A stretch of 64,000 nucleotides of DNA from JAJDXO01 sp965207535 (GTDB lineage Bacteria > Pseudomonadota > Alphaproteobacteria > Rhodospirillales > UBA2165). The DNA is taken from assembly GCA_965207535.1 (NCBI GenBank), contig CBDBMR010000014.1, positions 124,001-188,000 of the forward strand. The letters run 5' to 3'. The notes beneath the pieces are model-generated. The model had not been told where the DNA came from. It saw only the letters and a list, made by a program, of their open reading frames with translations, and searched no databases. Made by a program: the position numbers and the translations under genes. Shown here in pieces: positions 8,448-15,384 of the stretch (position 1 is the first letter of the stretch; every line of letters starts with the position of its first letter).

Positions 8448-9218
8448 ATGGACGCCGTGCTGAGGGACTACAACTACGTCAACTGGGTGCCGGACCCGTC
8501 GGAGTTCGTGCGCTTCGCCAATGAAGCGCCGAAGGCGACGTCCCGCGCGCCCTCTTTCCCGCTCGAGGACCTGGAGACCGGCGAGACGGTCCAGATGAAG
8601 GAGTTGTGGAAGGGCAACATCGCACTGATCGAGTTCGGCTCGTTCACATGACCTTACTGCGCGATGGCGGGCGAGGAGATGGAGGCTCTCGCCGCCCGCT
8701 ACGCCGACCGGGCCGTGCGCTCGGTATTCATCTACACCCGGGAAGCCCATCCCGGCGAAAATTTCGATTTCCACTCCTCCATGGATGACAAGCGGGCGAA
8801 TGCGCGCGCGTTCAAGGAGCATTCGGACATCAAGCGGCAAATCCTGCTCGACAGCCTCGACGGCGGCGCCCATCGGGCCTACGGCACCGCGCCCAATATG
8901 ACCTGGATCATCGGACGCGGCGGTTTCGTGTTCTACAAATCCGCCTGGACCGCGGTGAAGGACGTCGAGGAGGCACTGGTCAACGCCATCGATTTTCAGG
9001 AGAACCGGATCAAGAACGAGTGGGTGCCGTTCTATTCGGAACGTGCCGCCTGGAGCTACCGCGACCCCGGCAAGTTCAAGGAAGGCCTGGAAAGGGCCGG
9101 ACCCAAGTCGGTCGGGGACTATGCGGCGCTTGCGGCGAAGCGCAAGGCGGCACAAAAGGCCGACCCGGAGGCCATGCGGATCGTTCCCGGCAACTTCTAC
9201 AGGCCCGAGGAAGATTGA
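8448..9218 (+). CDS. Deiodinase-like / thioredoxin-fold selenoprotein (in-frame TGA read as Sec)
   Basis: One 256-residue frame interrupted only by TGA at 8649-8651, which falls at residue 68 where thioredoxin-fold relatives have the redox Cys: FGSFT-U-PYC, giving a UxxC pair with Cys71. Downstream it matches the iodothyronine-deiodinase-like fold: FIYTREAHPGENFDF parallels the IYIEEAHPSDGW region of deiodinases, and HRAYGTAPNMTWII with GGFVFYKSAW parallels their C-terminal strands. Coding continues 189 codons past the TGA in the same frame, with no frameshift. A SECIS-like hairpin follows the TGA. ATG 8448 has AGGGGG 8 bases upstream. Likely a thiol/selenol redox enzyme; iodothyronine deiodination itself is not implied. 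Reading it as a pseudogene is the alternative. Confidence 0.85.
8666..8696 (+). promoter_or_regulatory. Putative bacterial SECIS element
   Basis: Hairpin just after the in-frame TGA: 5' arm 8666-8675 (GGCGGGCGAG, one bulged G) pairs with 3' arm 8688-8696 (CTCGCCGCC), leaving a 12-base apical loop (8676-8687) that begins with G. The loop opens 24 bases after the TGA. Known bacterial SECIS elements have a 3-14-base loop with a G in its first two positions, 16-37 bases after UGA, so this fits. Confidence 0.68.
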
Positions 9219-9255
9219 CCCGGCAGACCCCCCATGGGTTCAATGACGGGGCGGT

Positions 9256-9335
9256 GCCGGAGCTGGAAAAGCGATTGGACGGGGTGCTGGAGCGGGCTGG
9301 CCTGATCTGAGGCGGCGGGACCGTGAATGGCCCGG
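9256..9335 (+). pseudogene. 80-bp direct repeat, copy B: remnant of a DHDPS-family gene 3' end
   Basis: Carries the last 18 codons and stop of the aldolase at 7455-8348 plus 25 flanking bases (76/80 identical to 8294-8373). Nothing upstream of it resembles the rest of that gene. It is either what remains of a second paralogue or the footprint of a duplication that put the selenoprotein gene between direct repeats. Confidence 0.85.
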
Positions 9336-9560
9336 ACTTGCGCCGGGGTATGACGCACTCCTTTTGGTCACGTTCCAATCGTCATGCCCCGCCTCCGTGC
9401 GGGGCATCCACGTTGTTCTGGATACCCCGGACTTGCGCCGGGGTATGACGGGATAGAGGGCTCCACAACACGCGTCATGCCCCGGCTTGTCCGGGGCATC
9501 CACGCTTTACGGGGCAGCGCTACACATGGATGGCCGGGTCCGGGCCCGGCCATGACGAGC
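9328..9560. repeat. Cluster of five short palindromic intergenic repeats
   Basis: Gene-free stretch with repeated stem-loops of the type CCCCGG-cttgt-CCGGGG flanked by CATGAC/GTCATG or CATCCACG: near 9332-9356, 9381-9410, 9421-9450, 9475-9507 and 9530-9558, in alternating orientation. They look like the dispersed REP-type palindromes typical of alphaproteobacteria. The rest of the gap 9336-9876 holds AT-richer sequence with a small ATGCCCATAAATGCC-like direct repeat near 9738-9765 and no convincing gene. Confidence 0.8.
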
Positions 9561-9876
9561 TTCATTTGGCGCTGGGACTGGCATCAGGCAGCCGATCGCA
9601 CATATTGAATCGCACACATTGATAGGGAAGCATGGTTCGCGGGCTTCGCCGCATGGTTTCGCCCCATGATTTTACCTGGGGTTCCCGCGCACAAAAATGC
9701 GCTCAAAGGCACCGAATTGGAATTTAACCAAGTCATCAAATGTCCATAAATGCCCATAAATGCCTATACCAGCCCACACGATCGGGCCGAATCCGAAATT
9801 TGCGTTGGAACCAAATTCCAAGGTCGGCGCGCCTCACCGTCTCACCGTCTCCGTGGTTCAGGAATTGGAAATCGAC

Positions 9877-10485
9877 ATGAGCGAAGTCTACGTCGTGGCC
9901 TACATCGAGGTCCTCGCCGCCCGATCGGATGCGGCGGCCGACGTTATCCGTCACCACGCGGCGGTATGCGCGCAGGAACTGGGTGAGGTCGGCTTCCGCG
10001 CGCTCACCCGGGCCGGCCATCCCGGCCAGTTCGCCCTGTTGGAGACGTGGAGCGGCGAAGCCGCCCGTTCGGCCCACGTTTCGTCCAGCCACGTCGGCGA
10101 GTTCCGGAACGGCCTGGAGCCCCTGTTGGCGGCGCCCTACGACGAACGGGTTCATGCTCCGTTGTCGGTCACCGGCTATTCGGGCAAATCCGGCGGCTTC
10201 ACCTACGTCATTACCCATATCGACGTCACCCCGCCCAACACAGACGAAGGCGCTACGCTGGTTACCGCCCACTGCGAGGCGACCCGAAGCGAAGACGGCA
10301 ATGCCGGGTGTGTTGCGTTCAGCCAGTCCGGCCGTCCCAATCACATGTCCTTGGTGGAGACCTGGGAAAACACCGGCGCCCGGCACGCTCATACCGGACG
10401 AGACGCCACAATTGCCTTTCGGCGTGCAATCGCCCCCCTCTCCGGGGCACTATATGACGAGAGAGTTTACGAGGCCCTGACATGA
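9877..10485 (+). CDS. Tandem antibiotic-biosynthesis-monooxygenase (ABM) domain protein
   Basis: 202 aa made of two ABM/quinol-monooxygenase-like ferredoxin-fold repeats: about residues 1-95 (VYVVAYIEVLAARSD...GEVGFRALTRAGHPGQFALLETW) and 105-202 (FTYVITHIDVTPPN...GNAGCVAFSQSGRPNHMSLVETW). The repeats share the ...F.LLETW / MSLVETW core and a closing ...APYDERV.APL / GALYDERVYEAL motif. Family members act as cofactor-less oxygenases or dimeric binding proteins. The ATG at 9877 is used; the extension to 9760 is not conserved-looking. Its stop overlaps the start of the molybdoenzyme gene (ATGA), implying coupled synthesis and a joint role. Confidence 0.78.
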   Translation: MSEVYVVAYIEVLAARSDAAADVIRHHAAVCAQELGEVGFRALTRAGHPGQFALLETWSGEAARSAHVSSSHVGEFRNGLEPLLAAPYDERVHAPLSVTGYSGKSGGFTYVITHIDVTPPNTDEGATLVTAHCEATRSEDGNAGCVAFSQSGRPNHMSLVETWENTGARHAHTGRDATIAFRRAIAPLSGALYDERVYEALT

Positions 10486-12806
10486 GCCAATCGAAACAAA
10501 CCCATAGGACGGCGACCCACTGGGGCGCCTACGAAGTCGATGTGGAGGACGGCAAGGTCCAGGCCCTGCGGCCGTTCGATCAGGACCCCGACCCCTCGCC
10601 CATCGGCGCCGGTATGCCCGAGGCCGTCGACGACGCGGTCCGGATCCCGCAACCGATGGTGAGAAAGGCGTGGCTCGACAACGGCCCCCTCGGCCACGGC
10701 GGCGGCCGGGGCAACGGGCCGTTCGTCGCGGTCTCCTGGGACCGGGCGCTCGACCTGGCCGCGGGAGAGATCGACCGTATCCGCAAGGAACACGGCAATG
10801 GCGCCATCTATGCGGGGTCCTACGGCTGGTCGAGCGCCGGCCGGTTCCATCATGCGGTCAGCCAACTCCACCGCTTCATGTCGGCGGCGGGCGGCTACGT
10901 GGCGAGCAGGGAAACCTACAGCCTGGCCGCGGCCGAGGTCATCCTGCCGCACATCGTCGGGATGGGCGCCTTCGAGCAAATGGACACCAACACGCCGATG
11001 AAGATGCTGGCCGAACATACCGAGCTGTTCGTCTGCTTCGGCGGCATCCCGCTCAAGAACACCCAGGTCGAAGGCGGCGGCATGGGCCGGCATCACATGC
11101 CCGAAGCGCTCAAGCTGTGCGCCAAGCGGGGCGTCAAATTCGTCAACATCTCGCCGATCCGCAGCGATCTCGACGACATGGTCGGTGCCGAATGGCACCA
11201 TCCCCGGCCGAATACGGATGTGGCGATCATGCTGGGCATGGCCCATGTGCTCTACACGGAGGGTCTGCACGACCGGGCGTTCCTCGACAGATACTGCGCC
11301 GGGTTCGACAAATTCGTCCCCTACCTTACCGGCGAGAGCGACGGGAAACCCAAGACGCCCCAATGGGCCGCCGAAATCAGCGGCATGGAGGCGGACGCCA
11401 TCGCCTCGCTGGCGCGGGAAATGGCCGCCAAGGTGACGCAGTTGAACCTGAGCTGGTCCTGCCAACGCAGCGATCACGGTGAACAGGCCTTCTGGATGGC
11501 GGTAACGCTCGCCGCCATGCTGGGCCAAATCGGCACTCCCGGCGGCGGCGTCGGATTCGGATACGGCGCGGTCAATTTGATCGGCCGCCAGCGGACCACG
11601 GTCGCCAAACCGACCTTCCCGCTGCTGCCGAACGAGGTGCGGGACTTCATCCCCGTCGCCCGGGTCTCCGATATGCTGCTCAACCCGGGCGGCGCCTATC
11701 ATTACAACGGCATGGACCGGGTCTATCCGGACATTCGGATGGTCTATTGGTGCGGCGGCAACCCGTTCCACCATCACCAGGACATCAACCGGCTGGTCCG
11801 GGCCTGGCAGAAACCGGAAACCGTCATCGTCCATGAACCGTGGTGGAACGCCAACGCGCGGCACGCCGACATCATCTTCCCCGCCGCCATCATGCTGGAA
11901 CGCAACGACATCGGCGTTTCGCGAACCGACAGCTACATGTTCGCCATGCAGAAAGCGATCGAACCCTTTGGCGACTCGCGGCCCGACTACCAAACGTTTT
12001 CGGGTCTTGCCGAGCGCCTGGGCTGCGGCGAGGAATTTACCGAGGGCCGGAGCGAGCAGGAATGGATCGAGCACATCTATGACCGGTTCCGCCAGGCCGC
12101 CAGCGAAAGCGGCGTCGAGACGCCTTCCTTCGAGGAGTTTTGGGAGGCCGGGCACTTCCAGCTGCCCGAACCGGACCCGCAGCCGTACATGGGCGCTTTC
12201 CGGGCGGATCCGGAAGGATCGCCGCTGCACACGCCGACGGGCAGGATCGAGATATTCTCCGAGACCGTCGATAGCTTCGGCTACGACGACTGTCCGGGCC
12301 ATCCGGTATGGCAGGAACCCGTGGAATGGCTGGGCGGCGCGCTCACCGGCACCTACCCGCTGCACCTGATCAGCAACCAGCCGCACACGCGGCTGCACAG
12401 CCAGTTCGACAACGGCGGTTACTCCCAAGGCAACAAGGTGAAGGGACGCGAGCCCATGCATATCAGCCCGGAAGATGCCGCCGCGCGCGGCATCGAGACC
12501 GGCGATATCGTCCGGCTCTACAACGACCGGGGAAGCTGCCTCGCGGGCGCCGTCGTTACCGGCGAAATCCGCGCCGGCGTCGTGCGCCTGCCCACCGGCG
12601 CGTGGTTCGATCCCATGGAACCCGGCGTGCCCGGAAGCCTGGACGTCCACGGCAATCCCAACGTCCTGACACCCGATAAGGGGACATCCAAGCTGGCCCA
12701 AGGACCGTCGGCCATGTCGGCGTTGGTCGAGGTGGAGAAATTCGACGGCGACGTTCCGCCGATCCGGGCCTTCACACCGCCTGAAATCGTTCAAGAATCC
12801 GTGTAA
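10482..12806 (+). CDS. Molybdopterin oxidoreductase, BisC/TorA/DMSO-reductase type
   Basis: 774 aa, with the full set of bis-MGD domains. IYAGSYGWSSAGRFHHA contains the Ser ligand region of S/N-oxide reductases, and RETYSLAAAEVILPHIVG is typical of TorA/BisC. No N-terminal [4Fe-4S] Cys motif and no twin-arginine signal are seen, so it is probably cytoplasmic like biotin sulfoxide reductase. The C-terminal MopB domain ends with PTGAWFDP and a late GNPNVLTPD motif. The likely reaction is reduction of an S- or N-oxide. It overlaps the ABM-domain gene by 4 bases. The physiological substrate and electron donor are not evident. Confidence 0.88.
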   Translation: MSQSKQTHRTATHWGAYEVDVEDGKVQALRPFDQDPDPSPIGAGMPEAVDDAVRIPQPMVRKAWLDNGPLGHGGGRGNGPFVAVSWDRALDLAAGEIDRIRKEHGNGAIYAGSYGWSSAGRFHHAVSQLHRFMSAAGGYVASRETYSLAAAEVILPHIVGMGAFEQMDTNTPMKMLAEHTELFVCFGGIPLKNTQVEGGGMGRHHMPEALKLCAKRGVKFVNISPIRSDLDDMVGAEWHHPRPNTDVAIMLGMAHVLYTEGLHDRAFLDRYCAGFDKFVPYLTGESDGKPKTPQWAAEISGMEADAIASLAREMAAKVTQLNLSWSCQRSDHGEQAFWMAVTLAAMLGQIGTPGGGVGFGYGAVNLIGRQRTTVAKPTFPLLPNEVRDFIPVARVSDMLLNPGGAYHYNGMDRVYPDIRMVYWCGGNPFHHHQDINRLVRAWQKPETVIVHEPWWNANARHADIIFPAAIMLERNDIGVSRTDSYMFAMQKAIEPFGDSRPDYQTFSGLAERLGCGEEFTEGRSEQEWIEHIYDRFRQAASESGVETPSFEEFWEAGHFQLPEPDPQPYMGAFRADPEGSPLHTPTGRIEIFSETVDSFGYDDCPGHPVWQEPVEWLGGALTGTYPLHLISNQPHTRLHSQFDNGGYSQGNKVKGREPMHISPEDAAARGIETGDIVRLYNDRGSCLAGAVVTGEIRAGVVRLPTGAWFDPMEPGVPGSLDVHGNPNVLTPDKGTSKLAQGPSAMSALVEVEKFDGDVPPIRAFTPPEIVQESV

Positions 12807-12907
12807 ACCGGCTGGCGCGTCACCGAGCACCTGCCTAAGTGAGACGCAAGCGACGGGATCAGCCAGCCCCGGCGTTTTGCTTATGAAGTCCGGGAGGAGC
12901 AGATGTC

Positions 12908-14038
12908 ATGAAACGCAGCATTCTCGCCGCCGCCGTTCTGGCCTTCGCGATTTCCCCCGCTGCCGCACAAGTCTTCAAGACCGAGCTGCACGACGTCACC
13001 GTGGAGACGGTTGCCGCGGGCTTCGCTCACCCCTGGGGCCTGGCCTTCCTGCCGGACGGTTCCATGCTGGTCACGGAACGGGATGGCGACCTCAACCTGG
13101 TCGGCGCGAACGGAAAAACCACCAAGGTCGCCGGCGTTCCAAAGGTTTGGGCCGGCGGACAAGGCGGGCTGATGGATGTGGTCGCCGATCCCGGCTTTGC
13201 CGGCAACCGGACCATTTTCCTCAGCTATTCCGAGCCCTCCGCCGATGGCGACGATGCAGGCACCGCGGTTGCCCGCGCGCGAATCGTCCTCAGCCAGACG
13301 CCGCGGCTCCAAAAGGTTCAGGTCATTTTTTCCATGAAGCGGAAAAGCGGCGGCGGACGGCACTTCGGCTCGCGTATCGTGATTTCGCCGGACAAGAAAC
13401 TGTTCATCACCACGGGCGATCGCGGCGAGAGGAAACGCGCCCAGGACCCCATGGATCACGCCGGAAAGGTGCTGCGCATCAATCGGGACGGGTCGATCCC
13501 GGCCGACAATCCCTTCGCCGACGGCGCGAAGGGCCTGCCGGAAATATGGTCCATCGGCCACCGCAACGCACAAGGCGCCATCTGGAATCCGCGGACGCAA
13601 TCTCTCTGGACCGTCGCCCACGGCGCCCGGGGCGGCGACGAAATCAACCGCCCCGAAGCCGGAAAGAATTACGGCTGGCCGGTCATTTCCTACGGCAAGC
13701 ACTACTGGGGCGGTTCCATCGGCGAAGGCACCGCCAAGCCGGGCATGGAGCAGCCGGTCTATTTCTGGGATCCGTCCATCGCGCCGTCCGGCATGGCGTT
13801 CTACACCGGTGATGCGTTCCCCCGCTGGAAGGACAACATCTTTGTCGGCGCCCTCAAGTTCCGGCTGCTGGCCCGCCTGGAGGTGAAGGACGGCAAGGTG
13901 GTCAAGGAGGAGCGTTTGTTTAGCCGTGCGTTCGGGCGGGTCCGGGATGTCCGGCAGGGACCGGACGGCTTCCTCTACCTGCTTACCGACGAGGGAAACG
14001 GCAAGCTGCTCCGGGTAAGGCCGCCGGGCACTACCTAA
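12908..14038 (+). CDS. PQQ-dependent aldose sugar dehydrogenase (soluble glucose/sorbosone dehydrogenase family)
   Basis: 376 aa with a Sec signal peptide (MKRSILAAAVLAFAISPAAAQ, cleavage near residue 21), so periplasmic. It is a six-bladed beta-propeller: AGFAHPWGLAFLPDGSMLVTER, GGQGGLMDVVADPGF, then GHRNAQGAIWNP containing the His and Arg expected near PQQ, and NYGWPVISYGKHYWGG. It resembles E. coli YliI (Asd), which oxidises aldoses with PQQ. No pqq synthesis genes are in the window. It stands 101 bp downstream of the molybdoenzyme gene, probably in its own unit. Confidence 0.87.
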   Translation: MKRSILAAAVLAFAISPAAAQVFKTELHDVTVETVAAGFAHPWGLAFLPDGSMLVTERDGDLNLVGANGKTTKVAGVPKVWAGGQGGLMDVVADPGFAGNRTIFLSYSEPSADGDDAGTAVARARIVLSQTPRLQKVQVIFSMKRKSGGGRHFGSRIVISPDKKLFITTGDRGERKRAQDPMDHAGKVLRINRDGSIPADNPFADGAKGLPEIWSIGHRNAQGAIWNPRTQSLWTVAHGARGGDEINRPEAGKNYGWPVISYGKHYWGGSIGEGTAKPGMEQPVYFWDPSIAPSGMAFYTGDAFPRWKDNIFVGALKFRLLARLEVKDGKVVKEERLFSRAFGRVRDVRQGPDGFLYLLTDEGNGKLLRVRPPGTT

Positions 14039-14079
14039 CATATTGAGCGGGCGGCTTTTCCGGGCCACACTCGGTCCCG

Positions 14080-14889
14080 ATGAGCCCGCTCGACCAATCC
14101 CCCAACATGCTCCCGCCGGTGCGGCAACTTCCGCCGTTTCGGCTGTTCCGGCCGGCCACGCCCGCCGAAGCCATCGAGATTCTGGGGTCCGAGGAAACGC
14201 CGCCCGTCTGCTACGCAGGCGGTACCGATTTGTGCCTGTCGGTTCACCAAGGCCGTTCCGTTCCGTCACTCCTGACACTCAATACTCTCGACGGTTTGCG
14301 CGGCGCCGAGGTCCGAAACGGGACGCTGGCGATCGGCGCCCTTGCGACCCTGGACGAGCTGAGGACCCATGATCAGGTGACGGCGATCCCCGGATTGGCC
14401 GAGGCGTTGGGCGCCATCGCCAATGTCCGCATCCGGTTCCGGGCGACCATCGGCGGCAACGTCATCGCCCGGCGGACGGCTTACGAAGTACTGATCCTGC
14501 TGGCCGCCCTGGATGCCCGGTTGATCCTCGAGTCTTCGGCCGGCCGGCGAGAGCTGAGGGCGGCCGATATCTGGACGGCCGGGAATCTGGATCGCTCGCT
14601 GCTGACCGAAATTGAAATCCCGCTGACCGACGGCCTGGCGCTCGATTACGACCGGACTCTCCGGCCGTGGATGACCCAGGCCGCCGCGACGGGCGGGATC
14701 GAGCGGGTCGCGGTGGGCACCCGGTTCCTCCGGCCGGCGCTGCTGTCCGGCGATCCAGGCGACGCGGCCGAGTCCCGGTTTTCCGGCCTTCCGGTCGAAT
14801 TCAACGACGTGCTGCTGACCCGCGACTATGTAGCGGGAACGGGTGCGGCACTGCTGAAACGGCAGCGGGCCCGGCTGGCAAAGGAATGA
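14080..14889 (+). CDS. FAD-binding (medium) subunit of a xanthine-dehydrogenase/CO-dehydrogenase-family hydroxylase
   Basis: 269 aa, CoxM/CutM type. Seen: the FAD loops CYAGGTDLCLS and TIGGNVIARR, plus the early FRPATPAEAIEIL segment. It is slightly shorter than the usual 280-290 aa. With the following [2Fe-2S] and molybdenum subunits it forms a heterotrimer (as dimers) that hydroxylates an aldehyde or N-heterocycle. Start ATG 14080; an internal ATG at 14107 is possible. The next gene starts 3 bases after its stop. Confidence 0.88.
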   Translation: MSPLDQSPNMLPPVRQLPPFRLFRPATPAEAIEILGSEETPPVCYAGGTDLCLSVHQGRSVPSLLTLNTLDGLRGAEVRNGTLAIGALATLDELRTHDQVTAIPGLAEALGAIANVRIRFRATIGGNVIARRTAYEVLILLAALDARLILESSAGRRELRAADIWTAGNLDRSLLTEIEIPLTDGLALDYDRTLRPWMTQAAATGGIERVAVGTRFLRPALLSGDPGDAAESRFSGLPVEFNDVLLTRDYVAGTGAALLKRQRARLAKE

Positions 14890-14892
14890 TTG

Positions 14893-15384
14893 GTGAGCGA
14901 TACCGTCTCCATCACCTGCACCGTCAACGGTGAGCCCGTTGCAGCCGAGGTGCCGACCTCGGCCACGCTCGCCGACTTCGTCCGCGAGACCTGCGGGCTG
15001 ACCGGCACCAAGATCGCCTGCGGCCACGCGGTCTGCGGAGCCTGCACAATCCACCTCGATGGCGTCCCCGTATCGTCGTGTTCGGCCTATGCCTTCGAGG
15101 CCGACGGATCGGAAATTCGGACGGTCGAGGGCCTGGAGGACGCCGACGGCGAACTCGATCCCGTGCAGGCGGCCTTCGCCGATCTCAGCGCGTTCCAGTG
15201 CGGCTACTGCACTCCGGGAATGATCATGCTGGCCCGGGCGCTGCTGGACCGGGACCCCAACCCCTCCGACGAGACCATCCGAAAGTGGTTGAGCTCCAAC
15301 ATCTGCCGCTGCACCGGCTATGAGCTGATCGTCGAGGCGGTTGCCAAGGCCGCGAAGGCCGCGAACCCGGGACCAACGCGATGA
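14893..15384 (+). CDS. [2Fe-2S] small subunit of a xanthine-dehydrogenase-family hydroxylase
   Basis: 163 aa, CoxS/CutS type. The plant-type ferredoxin cluster site CGLTGTKIACGHAVCGACT is in the first half and the second cluster domain holds CGYCTPGM and CRCTGYE. It passes electrons between the molybdenum centre and FAD. Start taken at GTG 14893 (MSDTVSITCTVNG), with AAGGAA upstream; a TTG at 14890 is the alternative. Its stop overlaps the start of the large subunit by 4 bases (ATGA). Confidence 0.93.
   Translation: MSDTVSITCTVNGEPVAAEVPTSATLADFVRETCGLTGTKIACGHAVCGACTIHLDGVPVSSCSAYAFEADGSEIRTVEGLEDADGELDPVQAAFADLSAFQCGYCTPGMIMLARALLDRDPNPSDETIRKWLSSNICRCTGYELIVEAVAKAAKAANPGPTR

Noticed and set aside
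8448..8651. Reading the 8448-9218 region as two separate genes or a pseudogene
   Set aside because: The frame is continuous with a single TGA at the redox position, with family similarity on both sides and a SECIS-like stem; selenocysteine is the simpler reading, though it is not proven.
9384..9608. 74-codon open frame in the repeat cluster
   Set aside because: Its peptide is just translated palindromic repeats (MPRLRAGHP, MPRLVRGIHA).
12881..14278. 465-codon frame antisense to the sugar dehydrogenase gene
   Set aside because: No recognisable motif and it covers a clear gene with a signal peptide on the other strand.
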